Below are positions 1 through 11,700 of a stretch of DNA of 64,000 bases, piece after piece. Made by a program: the position numbers and the translations under genes. Location: positions 53,547,743-53,611,742 of the forward strand of contig NW_019211456.1 in the NCBI RefSeq assembly GCF_002443255.2, read 5' to 3'. Every line of letters begins with the position of its first letter. Position 1 is the stretch's first letter. Source of the DNA: Varroa destructor. Its lineage: Eukaryota; Arthropoda; Arachnida; Mesostigmata; Varroidae. The notes under the pieces are model-generated. The model was not told the DNA's origin. It worked only from the letters and a program-made list of their open reading frames with translations, and ran no database searches.

Positions 1-2581
1 GAAGTAATTCAGCCCAGTAAAAGGGTAAGCCAGCCCACGGAACGGGTGGCAAATCTTATCGACGTACATTGAACTGGACGTAAAATACGACTTATTGTTA
101 ACCCACAAGCACTAACTAAGGTGCTACACAGATACCTCATGTCTGTGCTAAACAATATACTCTCTCGACTCAGCAAACTAAAAATATTCTCGGTATTATT
201 AAGTGATACTTATTTAAGGAACCGTGACTATATGGCATTTTGGGCTTCTATAGCTAGGCGACAGCACTGCAGGGTATCGCAGGGAACAGCGGCAGCGGTC
301 AACTAATATTAGGGAAGACAGGTACAGATCTACGAACGGCTTACCTATGTGGCTATAGTAACGAATACGATAGAGTGCGGGAAGGAGAAACACTAGTTCA
401 GATGGTTAAAGAGCATCATTAAAATCATAAGGTCATCTGTGTCTTAGTTACCTGTTACTTACACAGGTTCACACAAAAAAAAAGTTTTCCAAGCCATAAA
501 GAAGGAATCGCGAAAACGGCCATCCTAGGACATTTCAGTAATAAAAAAAAAAACTATAATACTTCAAATATGAATAATATAAAACGTGTGCAAGCGAATA
601 TGATTTACAGAGTGTGCTAATAGACTATGAAAAGGCCATGCAAAGCTGCTCGTGGACTTTAGAGGACCTGTGAGAGAAATGCACTGCTGAAAAGGTTCAA
701 GCTTTCACTGTTGCTGTGGAACGACAATAATAATTCAACTACTACAACCATTGACATGCAAGAGTACTAAATGATAGTGCTGGCTCAGCCTGTCGCACTG
801 AAGAAAAAGAAATTTCTCGATTGCTTAGTATGTTTACTGACGTAAGAAGTCCAAACTATCGACAGTCAAATGGACCCACAGAGCGTCATTCATAAACCTA
901 TGACCCAAAAAGTGACATCACTATCAGATTTTCGCGATAACATTTTTCGTTTAAAAAAATAACGTAATCTTTAATACCATAGTGAAATTTCTATTTACAA
1001 TATTATGTATAGTGCTTTACTGTGGCGTTCGGGATAGAACGTGCATATAGGAAACGCTTGCATCACCAAAGTAATCCTACGGAAGAAGGACATGGTTGTC
1101 CATATGCGGAAGGCGAAAGTATTGACGTTCAGAAAACATGGCAAAACCCGCCAGAAGCACAAACTGGTTAGATTTTTGTAAATAGCGGTTTTCAAGATCT
1201 TGACAAACCTTTGATTTGGAGAGAGGACTAAAACATAACTTATTCGATAAGGCTGTTTCACTATGGTATTGGAGATTTTAAGAAAAATGATCATAGATTT
1301 TCCCTCATAGATATTATTTGGAATGTTTTTATCACTGTTTGATCATAATTAATTCGAAGTGTATTCACCGTAGAAGTTTCACTAGTCTTGTAGTAAATAA
1401 GTTTTTTCATGTTTAACTAGTTGAGGCACTTTCTTACTGAAAGATAGATCACCTATTTTAAAATTTTTCCAATTTTCGAAAAATAGCTCTTTACGAATCT
1501 TTTTGACAATTTTCAAGATCTCGGATAAATCGTTACATCAGAGTTTTTGACGAATGATGACCAACAAATGATTTCCTAAAAATAAAAAAAATAACCTAAA
1601 AATTAAAGCATGTAATTCGATATGTGTCACTATCCTCTTTACTTGAGCATGGGCGCAGCTTTATTATTTGTGTTACGCAGTTATGGCATTCTCTAATCAT
1701 TAATTCGTTTGCTGACGCAAGCACGTTTCACTGACCGTTTCTTTCATAAAGGAATGCCTTGTTGCACGTCAATGACAAACTCTTTTTTTAATCTAGTGCT
1801 ATGCTTACTGTGTATGACTTTAAATCATAGCAACTTTTATGCATAAACGAGTTCCCACCGATTGTCGAGGAAAACACTATACATAAAAATTATTACTGGA
1901 AACACAGAAACAACTTAGCATACTCATAAGCAATAATCCTGATCCAATCGTCATCTACCATAGTCTATAATGTCCAAGTATAGCTTAATACATTGCAACA
2001 AAATGAAATCAATTTATTTTGATGTTTTCAACTAAGCTACGGTTAGCTATTTTGAAGTTATGTTAAGATTTTGCAAAAGATCCAGTTTGTGGGTCCTCAC
2101 TGTTATTTTTTACCACATTAATTTTTCTTAAATTTTTATCAAAAAGAAAAATCGATAATTATCTCGTCAAGTTATATATATAATAAAAAACAAGACTTAT
2201 TTACATTAGAAAATTAATTATTTCTATTAAAGCATCTATTGCTATTGAAAGAAAAAATATAATTCGAGACTTATATCTTTCGAGATAAATTAAATGTCGC
2301 TGAAAAAGAGGAGATCTAACTAAATATGCAAATATCTGTCTAAAAAAATTAAGCCAACAAAAATTATAATGTTAATTGAATAGGTAGTGATAATAGCATT
2401 ATTTAAGACATAGGTTTCGTAGAAGTAAAGATACGAAACCTAATTACAAATTTCCGGTAACAAAGAAATTAACACTTCTGTCCAATATATAGGCAATGAT
2501 TTCCTACAGGCTTCATTTTATATTATTAATGGACGTCATAAATAACGGTCATGTAATGATTTATTCTGCAAATCACTCTAC
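1..2581 (-). other. Thrombospondin intron (open to the left edge)
   Basis: AT-rich sequence after the last visible exon. I looked on the minus strand for the rest of the thrombospondin C-terminal domain (the WHDP and YFSDLKYEC-type blocks) and did not find it, so the intron probably continues beyond the window. It holds only short chance open frames and one hairpin at 2411-2442. Confidence 0.6.
2411..2442. repeat. Perfect 11-bp inverted repeat
   Basis: TAGGTTTCGTA at 2411-2421 is followed after 10 bases by its exact reverse complement at 2432-2442. It lies inside an intron, and nothing around it suggests a gene or terminator. Confidence 0.7.
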
Positions 2582-2741
2582 CGGTATGCCATAGCGAGTT
2601 CCTGAGGTACTCTCCTGGGCCAGTCTCGGATTGTACAAGTTTTAACTGAATGCCGGGTTGAGCCGTCGCACGAAACGGGGTGCTGTGCCAGTACATCTGC
2701 TTCTTCTTCTTCCACATTACCGTGTAGAAATTGTGGTTATC
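2582..2741 (-). CDS. Tsp: Thrombospondin exon: C-terminal lectin-like domain, continued
   Basis: 160 nt, phase 0 in, phase 1 out. It encodes [15 protein letters not shown], then [20 protein letters not shown] and LWHTG. This is the usual beta-strand sequence of the domain, except for a run of four lysines after the conserved MW. The acceptor is GCTGTGCATAG and the donor GTAGAG. The remaining 90 or so residues of the domain should follow in exon(s) at lower coordinates; I do not see them before position 1. Confidence 0.94.
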
Positions 2742-5700
2742 CTATGCACAGCGTTAATTATTATTGATAGCATCATATGACTCCAATGTATGTGGAGTTA
2801 ATGAATGCATTTATGGCAGACTGTAATTAAAGTAGAACACATCCTGCTATCTTGATGACAGTACCCATTTGCGATCAACAGATACCAGTTTTTACTTATC
2901 ACAGGAGAATATATCAAATAGACGGAACGGGTATTTTGGTTTTTCGTGTTAGGTATGTGACGATCGCTGTTCAAATTTATGTTTCTAAATATATAATCGC
3001 GAGTAAATAATAATTTTTATTTTATAATCTTCCAAAATTTATTAGATAACGTATGACAAAAACTGGGTAATCTGGCAACCAAATCATCTATTTTTCCGTG
3101 TATTTACCCATCGAAAACTGCGAAACAAATTGCATTTTAGCTCACTTTGGTTCTACTAAACGTAAAAACCCAATTTAAGGTGTATTATGCTTATCCTAAT
3201 GACTATGAATGTGATCTAGGATCCATTTCAAAAGATCCAAGCATTTTCGTGCGTTAAAAATTCAGATAGATAGTGATCAGTTTCAGTTTGGTAGCCTAGC
3301 GCAATGTATAGCTTTAAAAATATTGAAATTGTGATATATTTTCTAAGGAGATGAAAGTCGCATATTAAGAAGTTACCTTACTCTTTTTGGTAATGTTTGA
3401 ATATTTACTTGACAACCAGTACAATATGTGAATATTACTTGCAGATATTTTCGCGTGATTTTCTTATGCTTAAAGTAGAGGTTTTTCGACGTATGTTCTG
3501 CATGAATTAATTCAGTGACCTCTGTTTTTAAGTTTGAGAAGTGTGTCTTATGTATGACACATTACATTGATGGAAATGGTAAAATTCGTTCATATAAAAT
3601 CATTCGGGCTGACTACGGACAACTTTTTAGTTTCAAATTTAGTTTTTCATTAATTGGTACGCTCCGATATATGAATGCTAATGGTGGCTATGGCTAAAAA
3701 TGAATATGAATCACATTTATGGTCATTTACTGGTCAGTTTGTTTTCATTCCGCCCACTTGTTCTCGTCATTATTTAGAGCACGTTTATTTTTCTTGAATT
3801 TTACCATTTATGATATCATTTATACCCCACCCAATAAAGTGAACTTTGTTTTGAGCATCGAAAGCATCCCTTTTCAATCCCTCAGAGCAATTTTTTGCCT
3901 GGAACGAATTTAATTTTAAATCCCTGATAGCAATCGATGAGCCGCATCTTCTTTAGTGTTTTTGCTGAATTGATTTTGTATGAAGAAGGTACAATTTACT
4001 GGCTTCAGTTTAAAAATTGTATAGTAAATGTTTTACATAACACGCGGTTATGTTCATCCTATTAAAAATATTTGCGCTTTAAAACATTGATCCATCTGGT
4101 ATTGCGATAACGCGTATAAACGTATAAAACCGATGTATAGAAGTCAGAATCTATGCGACCCTCTGATATTATATAATCATTTACTTGATAATTTTCACAT
4201 TATTTCTTGTTAGTTATAACAAATACCTGGTAGCTAAATATGAAGCCGACGTAGTCATCATCTGTTGCTGTATCCACGAAAAAGGTCCCCTCGAAGTCGA
4301 CTCCGCCGAATTTATGATACCCTACAGCCAGTCCTGGATCTGAGTTAAGAATCTGTACAATTTCCGCGCCTTTATTGTAAATGATCTGCATGAGACGCAC
4401 ACATCAATTAAAATTTTTACTAACGTAAATTAACCAATTGAAAACAGATGGTACTAGGTCACTTGAGTGAACATTAATCCTGAAATGAATGGAAGTGAGA
4501 TAAAGCAATGATAGATTTGTAAACCATAATACGCGCAAACTAATGTTCACATAATCATATCGTAAGTAATAAGAAGTCTCACATTTGCAAATGTGCTTAT
4601 TTATTTTCGCAAGCGATGGTTGCAATAGAAGATGTGTATATCCATATATGTCCCGTTGACCGTCGAAACGATAAAAAACTCAATTGAAACGTTCATTAAA
4701 CAAAACATTAAATTGTCGAGATTTAGACTTTTTGCCAAGATGAAAGTGTTAAAGATGCCGGTTTATAACGGTTTAAACTTGAATATTTTAGCGGTCAGAT
4801 GATTATCCGCAGTGCTTGTCTGAGCGATTGTAATTGTCCTTAACAGCATATAATATGTTCGGGCTATTAAACGATTTTTGACCCATTCCGGCTAAGGCAA
4901 GAAAAACAAAGCCTTTAACTTCACATGGCGAGAAAAATGTTTAAGCGCAATGGATGCAGTAGATTTCATTGGCGGAAAATAGAGAGGAGGGTAAAGCTAC
5001 CGGGAGCCAAGCCAAAATAGAATACCACCTCTATCCCACAATCATCAAAATATTCGTGCATATTTCCAATAAAGAAGCGACACGCTGGGAACACTTCCTT
5101 TACCTATAAAGTCAAATAATTTCGGAAAGTGGATTCTCGTTTTGGATAATAGCTGGGGCATATTCAGACTTGTGATCAACGTACATGACTGATGTACGGC
5201 CAAGTGGGCTCACAAAAATCGCGTCCTGTATCCAGATGTGTGAGGACTCCGTTGTAGTTTTTGACCGACAAAATTAAACATCTCAATATATTATGCAGAG
5301 TTGGTAAATATCGCACTGTTACGTAGAAATAAAGGCTTTATTTATTCCAACTATCAAAAGATATAGAAATGTACTTATAGTCCATCAAGATCATGTAAAG
5401 CGGTTTTTAATTCAAACCTTCTAGGGCACACATGAATTAATTTGGTTTTCTATTTACAGGCCTCTTAATCAAGTTTGTTAATATTATAAAACGCTTTAAG
5501 TACAGTTTCATTAGCTTAAAATAAACGAGTAAAAGCCGCTTTTCAAATATTACTCGTACATATTATTCGAAAGTGCCCCTTCTCCTCCTTTTTTTATTTT
5601 GTCTCTTATAATTCGCTGTGTAATGAATGGAGTTTTAGTACGAGTCTAGGTTTCTAATACGGAGATGAACAAAAACTGCATTTCTGTTATAAAAAGCAGG

Positions 5701-8700
5701 CTCTGCGAAGCGTACACGGAAGTGCAGCCTTTCATTAATCTCTACATCTTTCCCGGAATTGGCTAAGACTCAGCTACAATGACACATGTTTGGTGAAACT
5801 GGGACGGATGCTAAGAAATGCTTAAAACAGTTGTTACAGAGATCTAGATATGGCTCTTGACATTGATTAAGCGAGGTTATCCCACATAATAAAATCGCTA
5901 TACAAAGTAAAATCATCTTTTCGCGACAATGGGGAAAGGTGACTTTGCTTTTTATAGCCTATGAAAATTGCGCAAGTTGCCCTGCAAAAAGTTAATCAGG
6001 TAGTTTTTTTTACACCCACTGAAAAGAGTTCTACAGAGCTCGTGCCTACAACTTGCCACTTTTTCCAGACTCTGTTTAAAATTAGTAATACTACGTTTGG
6101 CAGTGCAACGGGTATCAAAACTTAGTTCACATTTTAACTGTATGGCAATTAACGTTTCTTTCTTCAAATTTTCTCTCACCCTACTGCAACCGATGCTCAG
6201 CTCCGATTATATTTTGAACGATATACTTTGTATTAAAATTAATTTGAAATTAAGACTACAAGTGTTCGCTTGTTGCTCTGATGCTTGTTTATGGTTTCTT
6301 TGGAGATGTTCATTTATTGGAATTAAGATCAAAGGCTTCCTTTACTCACAGCTATCATCAGTATAGTAAGAACGATTCATAAACTTTGTTTTCTTCTTTG
6401 TCATTGATTTGGTGACTCGTATACTTTTTATTTCATTGAGTACTCCGCTCTGAAAATTCAAACTAGAGAAGCATTGAAATGTGTTTCCAACTAGCGTTTT
6501 AAAACTACTCTACTTCCCTGTTTAGCACTTATAATATTTTCCTCCACCCATTTATCCGGATATTTTTATTTAGTATATTTATTTAGTATTTTAATTTTTT
6601 TAATTATCAAAATATTTCTTCAAAATGTTTGTAGTACCTGTACATTGAATTGTAGCTGCGATAATTAATTATACTGCTTGTTTTATCGTAAACAAAACAT
6701 TCTATCTGCGCGGTTCAATTCTATGCAACGATTTTTTCGATGGTATGCGCAACCAAAATAGGTCTCTCATAAGTTTGAAGTGCTCACCAAAGAAATGCCT
6801 CTTAGAGAAATCCGTTTTATATTTTGCGTTGATACATGCACTTTTGGTTTGGTCTAAGTGTTGGATATCAAAAAAATGTTATCAAGGTTACCCTTTTATC
6901 TACTGAATACGAAAAATATAATCAGGGTATTTAGTCAAAATAAAACCTAAGACAAAAGCATAGATTCTAATATTAAAAACTGATGTCAATTACATCTAAG
7001 AACGCTGTAACTCACCCAGTGCGGATCGTTTTGGCTATCACCCTCGGGATCAAGTACAACAGTTTGATAAGCTCGAAAGTCGGTGGCATAAATCCGTCTA
7101 TTATCAGGGCATACATCATCGTCATCACCAACGCCATCACCATCGAAATCGCCTTTGCACGCGTCTCCCACTCCTATTAAATCAAATACCGCAAACATAA
7201 TCGAAAATATCTGAGAGGTCTAGTTAGATAGAATGAGCATATTAACAATTTCACGGTTATGGTCCTACTCCCCTTAAACGTCGACTCTACCTCTATTAGA
7301 ACACTACCCCGGTTCTTCTTAATATGTGTGAATATGAATGCGATGATATTGAAGAATTAGAAGGCGAAATAAAAGAAGCATTTAGTGTTCGTATGAAATC
7401 AAACCAAACTGTTTTAATTTCATTCGAGTAAACGTTATTCGACTTATTACAGTATATTTTAATTTTATATCTGTTGCTTCTAGTCTTTCTTGATATTTTT
7501 CCATTGTTGATGAAGCTAGATGTCGAAGAGTTCCTACCACAGTAAACATTCCTAAGTCATATTGACTATTACCATAAAATTATAAGTATCGTAATTTGAC
7601 TCCCGTTTTGTATCAAGCCAACGCGGTTTACGATTATTAGCTTTCAACGTATTATCTCTTTGACCAGAATGAGTCCTCACTGCTGGCTTAACCGTATATG
7701 AATACACCCTGAATGAATCCTTAGGCTTCATTCATATGAATACAAGTTTCATCAGTTGAAAAGTTACGATCCGGGTCTTTTCCAATTTTATGGAATAATA
7801 TTAGTATCTGCCAATTTTGCTTTAACATCTCGTAATTGAGGATGTTGCAAAATATCTGGAACTAACAGCATCTTCACTCTACTAATTTTGACCACACGAA
7901 AAAATGGCAAATATTTAACTAAATCAGGAATATCTGCCAACGTCTATCCATATAAGCTCTTGTCACCTTCCTTTAATAACTCTATATTGCCACCCTATGC
8001 TTTGCAAATTTGCCGCGTCAGCGTCACGTAAATATGCTTTTTAGAAAACCTCTTAAATCTTGGCCAGCGACGATATACAAGGCGTCGCCTACAATGCTTA
8101 TGCCTAGTGATAATGACTCCTATCTTGATCAATGCCTTCGACTGGTACCGGTGAACACTTGCCCGTTGATAATCAGCACCAGCGAACGATAAATAAGCAC
8201 TAGTAAGTCCAGCGACGATTGGAATAAGACTACCTTTGCCTCGGATACTTATCCGGGCAATCTTTCCTCCAACCGGAACACCGGTACGTTTACGTGAAGT
8301 GCCCAACAGCAAAAGTAGAATGACATCTGTAGCCATGTTATCTCAAATACCAGCTAGTTAATGCGCTTTTAAAGAAACGTTCAGAAAGGACAAACGGTAA
8401 GCTGGCCAGATGCGCTATAAATCTCATTTCGTCTCGTCGCGGACGAGACGCTTGAGTATATAGACCATGAGTGACTACCGCTCCATCAACACTTCTGGAT
8501 GCCATTGGTGTTTTACCACCAGTAACTACACAGAAGAACGTTATCAAACTCAGAGAAAACTCTAAATTAAATATTTACTTTGCGGAAGCGAGCGTGCAGT
8601 ATAAGGAACGGCTTATTTACAAGGCTAGTATACGTACAAAAATTCGATTAGTTAGCTCAGATAAAAACTTTGATTGGACAATGAGGCCACTACGAGGTCG

Positions 8701-11700
8701 CTAAAGCCTTAAGCATCCAGGCTGCCGAATATTGCAAGAAGGAGAATAGCTACTTCTTGGCATTTTTGAAAGATCTTCGCAGACAGAAAAACAATTCAAG
8801 ATGCCTGCGAAACTTGCGTTTCTAATTCTAGCCACGAATACAAACTTGTGGCTAAAAATCACCCTTCTGTATTTGTTAAATACTGGAGGAGGTTCAAAGA
8901 ACTGGTTTATATGGCTAACCCTACTCAGCTGCAGAATCACAGAACTAAGTTAATCATGATTTGGGGTCCTACTGGAACCGGGAAATCTGAGCGCTGCAAC
9001 AAAATCGCCATTTTTATTGATCCATTTTTTATTTATTTATTATATTTATACCATTGACTATAATGAATATCACTAGTTATAAAAATATATTTGGAGGTAA
9101 ACTCGATCGAGCCTCCTTGCCACAGATCTTCTCAAGTTCATCCCATTTACTCCATCCATAAAAATCGTCTATGATAATACTATTCTCTTGGTGGTAATTG
9201 TTCCACCAGAGACTCCGATTTTTATAATAAACGGAACCGAGGGTGATTTTATTGTAGTACATAGATGTACCTATTTGAGAACGGTTATGTGGTCAACATC
9301 ATAGCAGCATGAAAACAGATAGTTTTAGAAAACGTATTACGCTTGTTAAAACTGTAAAATAATTTCGAAACGTATTATATCGAATATGGAAATTCGGACA
9401 CTTAGGAAATTTCCAAATGCAATGTTACATCTAATTTACTGACAAGCTGACAATAGATGCTTATATGTGACCAGCGAAAACCATGCTATGTCATGCTGAA
9501 GACTATTTTTATCATTTCGGTCTTATTCCTTTATACTGCAATGCTCGACAGGTCTCAAGTCTTACCTTCGTCAACAAAGATATCAATCGAAGAAAAGCGT
9601 TAAGTGCGTTTTCATGTAAAAGGCGTCATTTATACTAGAAACACATATTCGAGAGACTGACATTCCTTATTTGTATCACTTTAATTTTCGATAGCGTACG
9701 CATTTTGTGAAGACATGCGCACGTAGACATCTGAATTCATTGTAGCATAACCTTGAAGAAATGTAAATTATGTATGTAATTATTAAATGAAGTATCAAGG
9801 TGCTCTGCAGTTGCTTAAAGGTTTCTGTATATTTACATTAGATTTTTTACGGCCTGAAGACCACCAGTGAAACATGGTTGGAGAGCAAAATAATTCTGCC
9901 TACATGAATCGCATATTGAGCCTGCTCACATGTTGTGCTAAATGCGACTCAAGCAAGCATACCAGTATTGTTAGTGTCCTTTTGATCCGGGTTGTATACC
10001 AAAGGGCAGTTATCCACGTTGTCTCTGATGCCATCTTCGTCCTTATCGAAGTCACAGACGTCACCCTAAAATTGAAAAGTAGTAGAATTGTGGTTTAAAA
10101 GCCACGTCGGAGAAAAAAAAACGCTAATTCAAAGCCTTAATAGGTAATACACGCTGTGAAAATGCAGCGGGTCTACAATGGTATTCTTATGGCTGTGAGT
10201 CTTTCGTGAGAGATTAAACCAATGAAGAATTTGTGGAAAACTCCACAGCTAATCTATTGTTAACGCCTTATTTAACTAACATGTTTTTTTAATAACTGAC
10301 TGTTTTTGACAAAATTTGACAATGATAATGACATGAGAAGCAATTTGCCATCTTTATCAAACTAATTAGCATGTTCTTTTTATTCAATCATGCCTGCGGT
10401 ATGATAAATATCATTAACGGGAATCGAACCAGCGACCCCCTACTTATGTATGAAGTTGGAGGTCGCAAAAGAAATTCGCACACGAAAAGAGTTGTCGAAT
10501 ATCTGCCAACACACCTTTCAATCACTCGCCTTACATTAGAAAGCTTGCTTTGATATGGTGCCGCATTTTAAGATAAATGGGTGCATTCGAAAGATTTGGC
10601 ATTATATCTAGGCGGGGGTTAGGGTGCGCACACATTTCAACTGCCGGTTTGTTAAGAGTTAAATTGGACTAAAACTACGCCTCGTTTCACTCAAATTTGG
10701 AGGCAGCATGGTCATGTGCTCTGTAGTAGAAGCGATTTACTTTCCTCCACCTGCGGACAAACTTCAAATCCTACCCCTACGGGAGACAAATTACTTAATA
10801 TTACCTGATTTTAGAATGCTAGACCTACGAAAAACCTTCAACTATATGTTTACGGGTACGAAATTAAGGTCAGGGCATAAACCTAGCATATACTTTAGTG
10901 CGCAAGCAATGGCACACCAAGCAGTCCTCTTAGTATGAGAAAATCTAGCTGATTGATATTCATCCGGTGTCTCTTTAGATATACTTTCAATTTCCTCAAA
11001 TAATCTGTAAGAGTTTTTTTTATGCTGAATACTTAATATACTTATAGCGGATGTACACCTTAACTGTACGGTCGAATACAATTTGCTTTTGCTCTAAATC
11101 AGGATCATTCCATTGATAATTCTTTTTGCTTATCCATGGAATGCTACGCAGTTTTCGAACAATCCAACGTCTACACAGAAGACTCATAATGTGGAATAAA
11201 CAAAAACGCCCAAAAATAGACCTACTCTTGATTGTCCTGGCATCGCAGAGCAAAATTTAGGGATTATTTGGCAAACTAGCGTGCCCTTTGAGGTTTTCGG
11301 ATACCTTAAACATTCTGTTAGACCTTTGCTAACAGATAGGCCAAACTTTAATGTTTTTTTTTGTTGTTATACCTAATTTAGCCAATATCATGTCATTTAA
11401 ACCTGTCAGTGATTTTTTTCAAATTGAAAAAAAGTTGTAAAAAGTTACTTAGGCGTGGCTGTATATTACATGGTTATAAAAACATTGTTACTTCTGTAGT
11501 CATTAATTCTCTCATGCAATTTTGTTATTAACTGCAACGCTGTCCGGATCGAACTTCAGAAAATCATTATACATATTTTCTCATGGACCATGGGGCTGAC
11601 AAGAATTACCGGGGACCTTTATCTGGGGATAATTAGGGACCTTAATCTGAACTTCTGACAGTTTCGTCACTTTTCACCCAATTTATCAACGCTGACACTT

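Larger units (their letters stand above)
7382..9262. mobile_element. Endogenous circovirus-like element, nearly complete
   Basis: A capsid-like frame on the minus strand and a Rep frame on the plus strand point away from each other, as around the origin in circular Rep-encoding single-stranded DNA viruses of the circovirus/cyclovirus group. Both have frameshifts and stops, so this is an old copy, not an active virus. The distal part of Rep is inverted. Host exons lie on both sides in the same scaffold, which supports true integration. No origin nonanucleotide was found between the two genes. Genus is not resolvable by eye; the capsid C-terminus and Rep motifs fit either Circovirus or Cyclovirus. 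Confidence 0.85.
7174..9962 (-). other. Thrombospondin intron, 2789 bp, with viral insertion
   Basis: This intron carries the circovirus-like pseudogenes listed separately (7382-9262), about two thirds of its length. The capsid pseudogene ends 209 bp from the splice acceptor. The stretch 9265-9962 next to the donor shows nothing recognisable. Confidence 0.85.

Noticed and set aside
995..1294. Open frame examined as the missing last thrombospondin exon
   Set aside because: It has none of the conserved C-terminal-domain residues.
6085..6093. GTAATACTA, reverse complement of a circovirus origin nonanucleotide
   Set aside because: No stem flanks it, it lies in a different intron outside the viral pseudogenes, and a given 9-mer is expected by chance about once in every two windows of this size counting both strands.
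8010..8192. 60-codon plus-strand open frame
   Set aside because: It is the opposite strand of the capsid Arg-rich arm, with no family resemblance.
8471..8704. 78-codon plus-strand open frame
   Set aside because: It overlaps the Rep motifs I and II in another frame. The Rep frames explain the conserved residues; this one is a shadow.
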